DNA of 48,975 nucleotides from Carboxylicivirga litoralis. GTDB taxonomy: Bacteria > Bacteroidota > Bacteroidia > Bacteroidales > Marinilabiliaceae. The position numbers and the translations under genes are program-made. The DNA is taken from positions 1 to 48,975 of the forward strand of contig NZ_JAFMVC010000016.1 in assembly GCF_025499605.1 (NCBI RefSeq), in the 5' to 3' direction. The notes beneath the pieces were generated by a model. That model searched no databases and was not told where the DNA came from. It saw only the letters and a list, made by a program, of their open reading frames with translations. The first letter of the stretch is position 1; the number at the start of each line of letters is the position of its first letter. Positions 16,692 to 24,392 of this stretch are shown in pieces.

Positions 16692-17294
16692 ATGGCTTTT
16701 GAATTACCAAAATTAGAATATGCTTACGACGCATTAGAACCACATATTGATGCGCGTACAATGGAAATACATCATTCAAAACATCATGCAGGTTATACAA
16801 ATAACCTAAATGCTGCTGTTGATGGTACCGAATTGGCTGGGAAAAGTGTCGAAGATATTTTAGCCAATGTATCTCAACATTCTGTGGCTGTTCGTAATAA
16901 TGGTGGTGGTTTTTATAACCACAATTTATTCTGGACAGTAATGTCTCCTAATGGAGGCGGACAGCCTGACGGCGAGTTGGCAGCTGCTATTGATAAAGCA
17001 TTTGGCACGTTTGATGCCTTTAAAGAATCATTCAATAAGGCGGCAGCAACACGCTTTGGCTCTGGCTGGGCATGGTTGGTCAAGCAAGCTGATGGTTCAT
17101 TGGCGGTTACTTCAACTGCCAACCAGGATAATCCATTAATGGATATTGCTGATGTTAAAGGAACACCAATTTTAGGATTGGATGTTTGGGAACATGCTTA
17201 TTACTTACACTATCAAAATAGACGTCCTGATTATATTGGTGCGTTTTGGAACGTTATCAATTGGGACGAAGTAACAAGACGTTTTAAAGTTTAG
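16692..17294 (+). CDS. sodA: Superoxide dismutase, Mn-type sequence
   Basis: The product has 200 residues of the Fe/Mn superoxide dismutase family, converting superoxide to oxygen and peroxide in the cytosol. Metal ligands are visible as H27 (MEIHHSKHH), H77 (FYNHNLFW), D164 and H168 (DVWEHAYYL). Metal-selectivity positions resemble Mn enzymes: NNGGGFYNH, where the Fe type has a Gln, and Q145 in STANQDNP, where the Fe type has Ala or His. Mn or cambialistic use is therefore inferred; biochemistry is needed to be sure. A second, Fe-like paralogue lies 163 bases downstream, separated by a terminator, so the two are probably transcribed apart. Confidence 0.93.
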   Translation: MAFELPKLEYAYDALEPHIDARTMEIHHSKHHAGYTNNLNAAVDGTELAGKSVEDILANVSQHSVAVRNNGGGFYNHNLFWTVMSPNGGGQPDGELAAAIDKAFGTFDAFKESFNKAAATRFGSGWAWLVKQADGSLAVTSTANQDNPLMDIADVKGTPILGLDVWEHAYYLHYQNRRPDYIGAFWNVINWDEVTRRFKV

Positions 17295-17318
17295 TTTGTT
17301 CATTTTGTCTGGGAAAAA

Positions 17319-17345
17319 GGGAACTCAAACGTGAGTTCCCTTTTT
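17319..17345 (+). terminator. Rho-independent terminator of first sod
   Basis: GGGAACTCA (17319-17327), loop AACG, TGAGTTCCC (17332-17340), flanked by A-run and T-run. It isolates the two sod genes from each other. Confidence 0.9.
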
Positions 17346-17414
17346 ATTTGTTATCAACTTGCTGTTTTTACGCTTTCTCAAAATATTATTGGAATGTTGA
17401 AAACATAAAATTGC

Positions 17415-17422
17415 TATGTTTG
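17415..17422 (+). promoter_or_regulatory. Bacteroidota -7 promoter element for second sod
   Basis: TATGTTTG fits the phylum's TAnnTTTG consensus exactly, 35 bases before the ATG at 17458. No well-spaced -33 TTTG is obvious, so the call rests on the -7 box and position. Confidence 0.5.
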
Positions 17423-17457
17423 TTTAATCCCAAGACAAATATCTAAAACGAACAAAT

Positions 17458-18033
17458 ATGAACTTTGAATTACCAAAATTACCGTATGCGCTGGATGCGC
17501 TTGAGCCTGTTATTTCTAAAACCACTATGGAGTTTCACTATGGGAAGCACCATCAGGCTTATGTGAATAACTTAAACAACCTGGTTAAAGGAACTGAATT
17601 TGAAAATGCCGATTTAGAGACAATCGTTAAAAAGTCGGAGGGAGGCATTTTCAATAATGGTGCACAGGTGTGGAACCATACTTTCTACTTTATGTCCTTT
17701 AAACCTAAGGGAGGAGGGGAGCCAACAGGTGCTTTAGCCGATGCTATCAAAACCTCGTTTGGTTCATTTGATAAATTTAAGGAAGCGTTCTCTGCAGCCG
17801 CAGCTACTTTATTTGGTTCGGGCTGGGCCTGGTTGGTGAAAAAAGGAGATGGCTCATTGGAAATTGTTAAAGAAAGCAATGCCGGTAATCCTCTTCGTAA
17901 TGGGTTAACGCCAATTTTGACTTGTGACGTTTGGGAACATGCTTACTATTTAGATAAGCAAAATCTTCGCCCTAAGTACATCGAAGAATTCTTTAGCATC
18001 TTAGATTGGGAAGTCATTTCGGCACGCTACTAA
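17458..18033 (+). CDS. sodB: Superoxide dismutase, Fe-type sequence
   Basis: The product has 191 residues of the Fe/Mn superoxide dismutase family. Ligands are H27 (MEFHYGKHH), H74 (VWNHTFYF), D157 and H161 (DVWEHAYYL). The second-sphere Gln is at Q70 in [10 protein letters not shown], and ESNAGNP carries Ala (A142) where Mn enzymes have Gln: the Fe-enzyme arrangement, opposite to the upstream paralogue. TFYF replaces the common TFYW, as in the cambialistic Bacteroides fragilis enzyme as I recall it, so flexible metal use is possible. It has its own promoter element and terminator. The two paralogues differ at many positions, so this is not a recent duplication. Confidence 0.92.
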   Translation: MNFELPKLPYALDALEPVISKTTMEFHYGKHHQAYVNNLNNLVKGTEFENADLETIVKKSEGGIFNNGAQVWNHTFYFMSFKPKGGGEPTGALADAIKTSFGSFDKFKEAFSAAAATLFGSGWAWLVKKGDGSLEIVKESNAGNPLRNGLTPILTCDVWEHAYYLDKQNLRPKYIEEFFSILDWEVISARY

Positions 18034-18056
18034 AACATTGAAATAATAACGATTTT

Positions 18057-18102
18057 AAGCGAGACTTGATGACATTTTTTGTATCTTAAGTCTCGCTTTT
18101 TT
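18057..18102 (+). terminator. Rho-independent terminator of second sod
   Basis: AAGCGAGACTT (18057-18067) pairs with AAGTCTCGCTT (18088-18098) across a 20-base loop, followed by a T-run. Confidence 0.8.
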
Positions 18103-18133
18103 ACCCTATAAACAATAACTAAAAATCGTTTTT

Positions 18134-18697
18134 ATGCTTAAAGATTTAATTCTTAAAAATCGCAGCTACAGACGTTTCCACCATGATGAGCCGGTGGAGC
18201 TTGAGACTTTACATGAATTAGTTGATTTAGCGCGTTTGTCGCCGTCTGCACGTAATGCCCAGCCTCTAAAATATTTCTTATCTAATTCACCCGAACTTAA
18301 TGATAAGATCTTTCCACACCTGTCGTGGGCCGGATATTTAAAAGATTGGCCAGGGCCTGAGAAAGGTGAGCAGCCTTCAGCCTACATTGTAATGCTGAAT
18401 GATACCGAAATATCGGCCAATTATTTTTGTGATGATGGCATCGCCTCGCAAAGCATTTTGTTAGGAGCTGTTGAAAAAGGTTTGGGTGGATGTATCATTG
18501 GCTCATTAAACCGTTTACAGCTTCAACGTGAATTGCGTTTGTCGGATAACCTTAAAATTGTGCATGTTATAGCTTTGGGAAAACCCAAGGAAGAGGTGAA
18601 GCTTGAAGAAATGAAAGAAGAAAGTATCAAATATTGGCGCGATGTACAGCAGGTGCATCACGTGCCAAAGCGCGATTTAAAAGATATTATTGTTTGA
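18134..18697 (+). CDS. Nitroreductase family FMN-binding protein
   Basis: The product has 187 residues with the nitroreductase fold: NRSYRRFHHDEPV (FMN phosphate-contacting Arg/Ser near the N-terminus), LVDLARLSPSARNAQPLKYFL, DDGIASQSILLGAVEKGLGGCIIGSL, and VIALGKPKEEV. Such enzymes reduce nitro compounds, quinones or flavins with NAD(P)H in the cytosol; the physiological substrate cannot be read from sequence. The C-terminal extension (IKYWRDVQQVHHVPKRDLKDIIV) matches a subgroup common in anaerobic Bacteroidota and Clostridia. It sits next to two superoxide dismutases, consistent with a redox-stress neighbourhood, and is followed by a strong terminator. Confidence 0.88.
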   Translation: MLKDLILKNRSYRRFHHDEPVELETLHELVDLARLSPSARNAQPLKYFLSNSPELNDKIFPHLSWAGYLKDWPGPEKGEQPSAYIVMLNDTEISANYFCDDGIASQSILLGAVEKGLGGCIIGSLNRLQLQRELRLSDNLKIVHVIALGKPKEEVKLEEMKEESIKYWRDVQQVHHVPKRDLKDIIV

Positions 18698-18716
18698 GCC
18701 TTTTAGTATGTTTTGC

Positions 18717-18745
18717 AGCCCGGTCATCATGAGCCGGGCTTTTTG
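18717..18745 (+). terminator. Rho-independent terminator of nitroreductase
   Basis: AGCCCGG (18717-18723) pairs with CCGGGCT (18734-18740) across a 10-base loop; T-run follows. Confidence 0.85.
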
Positions 18746-18834
18746 TTTTTATCCTCTATCTTTTATTTCAACTAAAAGTAGTATTGGTTTGTTGTATTAA
18801 AGTATTGTAATTATCCACCCTAATTTTCAATGCT

Positions 18835-19557
18835 ATGACACGATGCCATTTAATAATTACCTTCATTCTTTGTTGCTTGCCTCAGTATTTGTTTGCCCAA
18901 ATCAATAATCAGGATTCAGTTCGTATTACAGGTGTGGTTTTTGAACAAGATAGTTTGAATGTTTTACCTTATTCGAGGTTTAACCTGAATGCTAAAAATT
19001 TTTCATCTGATGAGAAAGGACAGTTTTCTTTTTGGGCACAACAGGGTGAAATAGTCCAATTTTCACATATAGGATTTAAGGATACTTACATTCAGGTTAA
19101 TGATTCGTTAAAACACAATAACTATATGCTGGGTGTGTTTCTGACCCGCGACACGGTGTTGATCAGTGAGGTGATAGTTATGCCACGTTATGAAAATTTA
19201 TCGCTCAAAGCCAAGACGATGCCATTGATTATTACGCCTGAGCAAGCTTATGCCACCAATAATGTCCGTTCGTCAACATACCAGGCTTTAACGCAAACAC
19301 CCCTTCGAATGGATGCGGAAATGAACCATCGTATGGTACTGCAGGAACGAACATGGAGTACTGTTTATAAAACGCAGATTCCACCGGGAAAAACAGTGGG
19401 TGTTACTTCAGATAATATGGCATTAATGCGCCTGTTTGTGCCACCAAACGAACAAAAAGTTAAAGCTGTAAGTGTTCAACCGCTAAATCGAAATGAACTG
19501 GATTTAATATTACGAATTTATGAACAACAGCATAATCAGGTTACAGAAGAGCCTTAA
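18835..19557 (+). CDS. Secreted protein with carboxypeptidase-regulatory-like domain
   Basis: The product has 240 residues with a signal peptide (MTRCHLIITFILCCLPQYLFA, cut before QI). Residues 30-100 have the carboxypeptidase D regulatory-like fold pattern: RITGVVFEQDSLNVLPYSRFNL, SSDEKGQFSFWAQQGEIVQFSHIGF, YIQV. This is the module found at the start of SusC-type proteins, but here it is alone. The C-terminal half (TMPLIITPEQAYATNNVRSSTYQALTQTP, then VPPNEQKVKAVSVQPLNRNELDLIL) is of unknown function. It is probably periplasmic. It sits as a single gene between nitroreductase and folE. Confidence 0.65.
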   Translation: MTRCHLIITFILCCLPQYLFAQINNQDSVRITGVVFEQDSLNVLPYSRFNLNAKNFSSDEKGQFSFWAQQGEIVQFSHIGFKDTYIQVNDSLKHNNYMLGVFLTRDTVLISEVIVMPRYENLSLKAKTMPLIITPEQAYATNNVRSSTYQALTQTPLRMDAEMNHRMVLQERTWSTVYKTQIPPGKTVGVTSDNMALMRLFVPPNEQKVKAVSVQPLNRNELDLILRIYEQQHNQVTEEP

Positions 19558-19659
19558 ATCGACTCATAGTTGGCAAAATCAGATAAATATCAGTAATAAA
19601 TTAAAAGAAAATAAGCACTTTTGTGACTTGCAACAGATTGAACTATCAAAAGCAAAACA

Positions 19660-20283
19660 ATGGAATTTACATTAAACGGAAATAAAGGATATACAAAAGT
19701 TGAATCGTTTGATGATGAAACAACTGAACAATTATCCGGACATTATCATAAAATATTAGGAGTATTAGGTGAAGATCCTTCACGCGAGGGCCTTGAAAAA
19801 ACACCATTGCGAGTGGCCAAGGCTATGCAGTTTTTAACGCAAGGCTACCATATGGATCCGGAAGAGATTATTAAGTCAGCTATGTTTCGCGAAGACTATC
19901 AGCAAATGGTAGTGGTGAAAGATATTGAGTTATACTCTATGTGCGAGCATCATATGTTGCCATTTTTTGGTAAAGCACACGTCGCTTACATTCCTCGTCA
20001 TCATATTACCGGACTCAGTAAGTTGGCTCGTGTGGTAGAAGCTTTTGCGCGTCGTTTGCAGGTGCAGGAGCGCCTAACAACACAAATTAAAGATTGTATT
20101 CAAAATACGCTTAATCCACTTGGTGTAGCTGTGGTGATTGAAGCGCAGCATATGTGTATGCAGATGCGAGGTGTTCAAAAGCAGCATTCAGTAACAACGA
20201 CGTCGGATTTTACCGGTGCTTTCCAGAAGAATCTGGCAACCCGTGAGGAGTTTATGAAAATTATTAGTTCCAAATTGCATTAA
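19660..20283 (+). CDS. folE: GTP cyclohydrolase I
   Basis: The product has 207 residues. GTP cyclohydrolase I opens GTP to 7,8-dihydroneopterin triphosphate, the first step of folate (and queuosine/biopterin) synthesis. The zinc ligands are C95 and H98 ([12 protein letters not shown]) and C166 (QHMCMQMRG). Other signatures are [49 protein letters not shown], and [11 protein letters not shown]. The length and order are those of the type IA enzyme. The gene stands alone, with a long bidirectional terminator between it and the convergent barrel gene. Confidence 0.97.
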   Translation: MEFTLNGNKGYTKVESFDDETTEQLSGHYHKILGVLGEDPSREGLEKTPLRVAKAMQFLTQGYHMDPEEIIKSAMFREDYQQMVVVKDIELYSMCEHHMLPFFGKAHVAYIPRHHITGLSKLARVVEAFARRLQVQERLTTQIKDCIQNTLNPLGVAVVIEAQHMCMQMRGVQKQHSVTTTSDFTGAFQKNLATREEFMKIISSKLH

Positions 20284-20310
20284 AGCCCGCTTCTTTAAAG
20301 AAAAAAAATA

Positions 20311-20342
20311 AAAGCCCGTTTTGATAATTCAAAACGGGCTTT
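20311..20342. terminator. Bidirectional terminator between folE and the barrel gene
   Basis: AAAGCCCGTTTTG (20311-20323), ATAATT, CAAAACGGGCTTT (20330-20342): a perfect 13-bp stem with an A-run before and T-rich bases after, between convergent genes. Confidence 0.9.
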
Positions 20343-20365
20343 GTTATATTATCGCAGCATCTGAA

Positions 20366-20956
20366 TTAGAAGAATAAGCAAGCGCCAACTTGAAGATATT
20401 CGGTGTTCATGCCATCGATTACGTCAACAAATCCCCAATTATATCGAGCTTCTACTCCTAACATTAAAAACTTAAAACCTACACCCAAGTGAGCACCAGC
20501 ATCCCAGCGAGAAAGGTCAGGTTCGCCAGTGAGACTAGGAATTTCAATTCCAGGGATTTCAGGTAGCGTTCCTGCGATGTTTGAGTCGTAACTATCAGCA
20601 ATACGAACAGCACCATTGAGTCCTCCTAATGCATAAACAGGACCTAGCTTAAGTCGAAGTGATAAAGGGATGCTAAGGTAGTGTACTTTAAGTTCAGCAA
20701 AATCGTTAGCTCCTTTAACTTGATAATACTCAAAACCGCTTTGCCATCTTAGCATTGGTGCTATTTTATTATTTTTAAAAAAGCCAACGTAAAAACCGTC
20801 AGATTTGTCTGTCAGTTTTTCCCCATCAACAGATAGAAAGCTTTTTTGATAACCTGCTCGGATGCCACGACCATCTGGACCATCATCTTTAGCATTTACA
20901 TTTGAAACAAAGCCTAGCATTGCAATTACAAGACCTATCATCATTACTCTTCTCAT
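20366..20956 (-). CDS. Outer-membrane beta-barrel protein
   Basis: The product has 196 residues with a signal peptide (MRRVMMIGLVIAMLGFVSNVNA). It shows barrel strands such as GIRAGYQKSFL, FYVGFFKN, LRWQSGFEYYQV, VHYLSIPLSLRLKLGPVYALGGLNGAV and LGVGFKFLMLGVEARYNWGFVDV, and a C-terminal strand ending in FF. HYLSIPLSLR plus FEYYQV is typical of the small porin-family outer-membrane barrels (PF13568-like) in Bacteroidota. Substrate is unknown. It lies downstream of another barrel gene on the same strand, but a terminator at 21081-21109 lies between them, so it is probably transcribed on its own. Confidence 0.8.
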   Translation of the reverse strand: MRRVMMIGLVIAMLGFVSNVNAKDDGPDGRGIRAGYQKSFLSVDGEKLTDKSDGFYVGFFKNNKIAPMLRWQSGFEYYQVKGANDFAELKVHYLSIPLSLRLKLGPVYALGGLNGAVRIADSYDSNIAGTLPEIPGIEIPSLTGEPDLSRWDAGAHLGVGFKFLMLGVEARYNWGFVDVIDGMNTEYLQVGACLFF

Positions 20957-21080
20957 AGTTAAAAAATTAAGTTGATAAAAATATTATACTAATGTAGGTA
21001 AACATATGTATAATGTAAAGGGCTAGTTTTCAACATTTACACAACTGTCTGGTGGTGGTGCCAGGTGGTTATAGAGCATA

Positions 21081-21109
21081 AAAATAGCCGGATTCAGTGC
21101 GAATCCGGC
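21081..21109 (-). terminator. Minus-strand terminator between two barrel genes
   Basis: GCCGGATTC (21087-21095), AGTGC, GAATCCGGC (21101-21109): perfect stem. On the minus strand it is followed by TATTTTTA (complement of the A-rich 21080-21086), so it ends the 21154-21756 transcript. Confidence 0.85.
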
Positions 21110-21153
21110 CATCATAGATTTGAGTATTTGATAGAATTAGAATATCCTCATAG

Positions 21154-21756
21154 TTATATCCCAAATAGTTTAAAACCAACTGCAAAGGTGAGTACATTCG
21201 TTTTCTGACCGATGTCAACTTTAGAAATATCTTTCATCCCCCACTCATAGCGTACATCAGCTGTTAAACGCCAGAATTCAACACCTGCTCCAGCTTGAAA
21301 TGTCCAGTTGGCACTATCGACATCTTCGTAACCAGGAAGGTCTGTTTTTGTATTGGCATTAAATGATGCAACTGGACCAGCTACGCCATATACACTAGCT
21401 ACTTTTAAGTCGAGTAGCCTAATATTGACTAATAAAGGGATGTCCCAGGTGTGGAAAGTTACATCAAATGATTCTTTTGGTTGTCCTTCTACCAACACTA
21501 CGCTAATATCACTTTGTTTTTTAGCATAGTATAATTCCGGTTGAAAAGTTAAATTTCCAAATAATCTTAACCGGCCATAGGCTCCAAATAAGAAGCCATT
21601 ATTTGCTTCGTTTTTGATTGTTTCGTTGTCAGGAATATCGCTAAGTTTTATTTTTGTCGAGTTAAAACCGGTTTTTAAACCAAAGGCAATTCGATCTTGC
21701 GCAAACGATGAGGTGGTTGCAATTGCCAGTACAGCAATTATCAATAGCTTTTTCAT
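21154..21756 (-). CDS. Outer-membrane beta-barrel protein
   Basis: The product is 200 residues from the chosen ATG at 21756, which opens a clean signal peptide (MKKLLIIAVLAIATTSSFA, cut before QD). An upstream ATG at 21804 would add 16 residues in front of it. Strands IAFGLKTGFNSTKI, NNGFLFGAYGRLRLFGNLTFQPELYYAKKQSD, WDIPLLVNIRLLDLKVASVYGVAGPVAS and ADVRYEWGMKDI are typical of PF13568-like porin-family barrels. It lies in the same orientation as the lipoprotein, anti-sigma/TonB and sigma-factor genes upstream and may belong to their regulon, but a 159-base gap separates it from the lipoprotein. Confidence 0.82.
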   Translation of the reverse strand: MKKLLIIAVLAIATTSSFAQDRIAFGLKTGFNSTKIKLSDIPDNETIKNEANNGFLFGAYGRLRLFGNLTFQPELYYAKKQSDISVVLVEGQPKESFDVTFHTWDIPLLVNIRLLDLKVASVYGVAGPVASFNANTKTDLPGYEDVDSANWTFQAGAGVEFWRLTADVRYEWGMKDISKVDIGQKTNVLTFAVGFKLFGI

Positions 21757-21915
21757 ATTCAAGGTTTTTAATTTATAATCTTTTCTCATACAAAGATAAG
21801 ACATACAGTGCTATTCCAACACTTATCGAAAAATGATAGGCTGATTTGGTACATCAGAAGTGGACATGCTTTAAACACGAATCAATCAGAATGTTGGAAA
21901 GAAATAAAAAAGTGA

Positions 21916-22362
21916 TTAAACTGAAGCGTTTGTGTTAGAAGCTACTTTTAATATCAGGTAGTTGTTATCATCAATAAATAAAACCAGTTCGTCATCATTT
22001 CCACCTTCATATCTGGTGATTTTTCTGATTAATGTGTAGATGTATAGATCCCAGTCTGTTTCGCAGCAATCAGGTGAGCAGTTGGTGCTATGAAAAGTAA
22101 CCTTACCTTTTGTAGTAGCTTCGTATTGACCGCTACAGGAATTGTCGGATAGTTGCAATTTAAATTCTTCTTGTTTAGGGAATGTGATTTTTATGGGATG
22201 AGTGTTCTGTTTTTTAGTGAATTTGTAGCTAGGTGCATGTACCTCACTTAAGGTAAATTCATCCTTAAAATAAAATTTTTGGGTCACGTAGCTATTGGGG
22301 TCACAGCCAGAGATAATAAGGATGCCGATTAGAATTGAGAATTTGGTTAGGTGCGTAAGCAT
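21916..22362 (-). CDS. Small lipoprotein of unknown function
   Basis: The product is 148 residues from ATG 22362 (MLTHLTKFSILIGILIISGC). The lipobox ISGC makes a lipoprotein likely; the longer frame from 22443 would overlap the upstream gene and bury the signal. The mature part has a cluster of cysteines (DNSCSGQY, STNCSPDCCETDW) suggesting disulfides. It ends in a beta-rich ELVLFIDDNNYLILKV stretch. No family recognised. It starts 61 bases after the anti-sigma/TonB gene, on the same strand, so it is likely cotranscribed with it. Confidence 0.65.
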   Translation of the reverse strand: MLTHLTKFSILIGILIISGCDPNSYVTQKFYFKDEFTLSEVHAPSYKFTKKQNTHPIKITFPKQEEFKLQLSDNSCSGQYEATTKGKVTFHSTNCSPDCCETDWDLYIYTLIRKITRYEGGNDDELVLFIDDNNYLILKVASNTNASV

Positions 22363-22423
22363 ATTAGGTTTTTCCTTTAAAGACAAGCGCAAATATAAAA
22401 GGTTGCTTTTGAAATGTAAAGAC

Positions 22424-23704
22424 CTATTTTCTTTTAGGTGCAAAGCGCAATTTAATTTTCACTGTGTCATCAACCGGAAAGCCTTTTTTACTGGCAGGTT
22501 TCCATCGGGCTCCATTGCGTATGGCTCTGATGGTTTCAACAGAATAGGCTTCTCCCGGGCTTCGTTTTAGCTCGATGTTTTTTATATCGCCACGCAGGCT
22601 AATGGTTACCAGAGCAATTACCTGCTCTTTTTTGCCTGAACTATTTTTAGGATAGCGTAAGGAGGCCTCAATGTCTTCAATATATTGGTCAAGTCCGCCG
22701 ATTGGTTCAGCGTTAATAAATTCTTTAATGCGACGTTCTTGTTCTTCGTCTGATTCAATAGTCACCACTTCACTCAAGGCCATGTAATCTTCCTGAAGTA
22801 CAAAATTAACTGAATCGGCTTTGGGGTAATTCGATTCCTGAGCTACAAAGCCAACGTAAAAAGCATCAAGTGGCTTGGACGTATCTTTGACCGGTACTTT
22901 TATTTGGTAAGTGCCATCCATGTTAGCTACAGTTGCTATTTGTGTTCCGCGAACATTGATTGTAGCACCGGGCAATGGTTCTCTGTTGCGATCCACCACT
23001 TTTCCTTTCACAATCTTTAGTTCATCATCTTCGGCACCACTCTGTGCTTCAAAACTTTTACCTTCGAGTGTGCCGTAATCAACTGTCATTACTTCTTCTT
23101 CAATTCTGCTGACAGGAGAGTCGCTTTGTGGTGCTTTAATATTAAACTCTTCTAAATCACTCATCTCGAAGTCGCTTGTAGCTTGTAGTTTTGTGGCTTG
23201 CGGTGCTGCTTTTTTAGCAGTTTCCTGACCTTGCTTAGGTGTAGCCTTTTGTGTTTTTGGGTTAAGAGGTTCAGCTTTAGCTTGCCTGCTTCTTCTTTCT
23301 TCAGTTGGCTTATTTACAGTTTGGGTACTTGCCTCCTTCTTATCAACGATTAGTTCTTTTTTAGTCGTTTTTAGTTGGTTGTCAGATACCAAAATCGCGT
23401 CGTCAGGCACCAACAGCCATAGAGAGGAAAGGATACCAACTAGTAAAATGATGGATGCTGCCGCGTAGAAGGCAGGACGTCTCCAGAAAACAGTTGGTTG
23501 GTTGATTTTTGATTTGAGGCGTTTTAAATCGGCATCAATAGTTGAAGTTTCGAGCATGGATAAGCCTTCGAGCGCATCAGCCTCAAACGAATCGTTTAAC
23601 AACTGGCGTTCAAAAGCATTCGCTTCCTGACCTGACATTTCATTGTTTAAATACCTTTGAAATTCAGATGCCTCGCTGTTTTTATGTTGTTCTTTTTTAC
23701 TCAC
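22424..23704 (-). CDS. Hybrid anti-sigma-like / TonB C-terminal membrane protein
   Basis: The product has 426 residues. Residues 12-65 (FQRYLNNEMSGQEANAFERQLLNDSFEADALEGL) resemble the cytoplasmic N-terminus of Bacteroidota anti-sigma proteins. Residues 77-99 are one membrane segment. Residues 105-230 form a Lys/Pro/Gln/Glu-rich spacer like that of TonB. Residues 231-305 are a carboxypeptidase-regulatory domain (KGKVVDRNREPLPGATINVRG, NMDGTYQI). Residues 345-424 match the TonB C-terminal domain (LRYPKNS, ALVTISLRGDIKNI, ARWKPASKKGFPVDDTVKIKLRF). The architecture joins sigma-factor control inside with a TonB energy-transfer domain outside. Its start overlaps the end of the sigma-factor gene by 8 bases, which suggests translational coupling. 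Confidence 0.85.
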   Translation of the reverse strand: MSKKEQHKNSEASEFQRYLNNEMSGQEANAFERQLLNDSFEADALEGLSMLETSTIDADLKRLKSKINQPTVFWRRPAFYAAASIILLVGILSSLWLLVPDDAILVSDNQLKTTKKELIVDKKEASTQTVNKPTEERRSRQAKAEPLNPKTQKATPKQGQETAKKAAPQATKLQATSDFEMSDLEEFNIKAPQSDSPVSRIEEEVMTVDYGTLEGKSFEAQSGAEDDELKIVKGKVVDRNREPLPGATINVRGTQIATVANMDGTYQIKVPVKDTSKPLDAFYVGFVAQESNYPKADSVNFVLQEDYMALSEVVTIESDEEQERRIKEFINAEPIGGLDQYIEDIEASLRYPKNSSGKKEQVIALVTISLRGDIKNIELKRSPGEAYSVETIRAIRNGARWKPASKKGFPVDDTVKIKLRFAPKRK

Positions 23705-24284
23705 TGAATGATTCGATACAGATTTTTAAATTTCGTTTACCATTCTGAATATAACTCTTCACTTTTTTTAAGTCAATCTTCAAATTATCACTTATTTCCT
23801 GGTAGCAAAGTGCTTTGAAATAAAATAGTTCTATGCAGGCACGTTGATGCTCTCTGAGCTTGCTTAAACACTCCTGCAGGCGCTTGTCCATTTCCTCGGG
23901 CTCCCAGCTATCATTATTAAGATGCATATCTTGAGCTGATTCCATAAAAGCCAGTTCACTTTTTTCGTATTCTCTGGCTTTTTTAAGTTGCGATTGTTGC
24001 TGACGGAGTTGCATCAAACAATGGTTTTTGGCGACAACATACAGCCATGGCTTAAAGTTTTCAACCTGTTTCTCCAGTAATTCTTTACCTAGCTTTTCAT
24101 AAATCTCTATGACGGCATCCTGTGCATCATCTTTATTTTTTAAATATTTAAGGCATACACCATAAATTAAATGCATATAACGTTCAAACAACATCCCTAA
24201 CAGGTCGATGTTGCCCGTGTTTTGAAAAGCTAGTAATAATTGCTCGTCACTCTTCTCTTTGTTTTTAAGCCACTTAAATGCCAT
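23697..24284 (-). CDS. ECF-type RNA polymerase sigma factor
   Basis: The product has 195 residues with the two-domain sigma layout of group 4 factors. Region 2 is at about 30-90 (LFERYMHLIYGVCLKYLKNKDDAQDAVIEIYEKL, FKPWLYVVAKNHCLMQLRQ). After a Gln/Glu-rich linker, region 4 is at about 140-190 (LREHQRACIELFYFKALCYQEISDNLKIDLKKVKSYIQNGKRNLKI, a helix-turn-helix). It directs transcription of an envelope regulon. The next gene overlaps by 8 bases and encodes the probable anti-sigma partner. The divergent VWA-domain gene is a good candidate target, with only a short control region between them. Confidence 0.93.
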   Translation of the reverse strand: MAFKWLKNKEKSDEQLLLAFQNTGNIDLLGMLFERYMHLIYGVCLKYLKNKDDAQDAVIEIYEKLGKELLEKQVENFKPWLYVVAKNHCLMQLRQQQSQLKKAREYEKSELAFMESAQDMHLNNDSWEPEEMDKRLQECLSKLREHQRACIELFYFKALCYQEISDNLKIDLKKVKSYIQNGKRNLKICIESFSE

Positions 24285-24392
24285 ATGCTGATGTGTAGAA
24301 TTTAAAAGTAGAAAAAAACTTAAAAAGATTTATGGAATTATTGTTTTAGCTGCATCCTAATGGCAAAGTGTTTAACTCAAAAATTGATGATG

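Noticed and set aside
16692-18033. Recent tandem duplication of the superoxide dismutase gene
   Set aside because: The two proteins differ throughout and at diagnostic metal positions, so they are old paralogues of different types.
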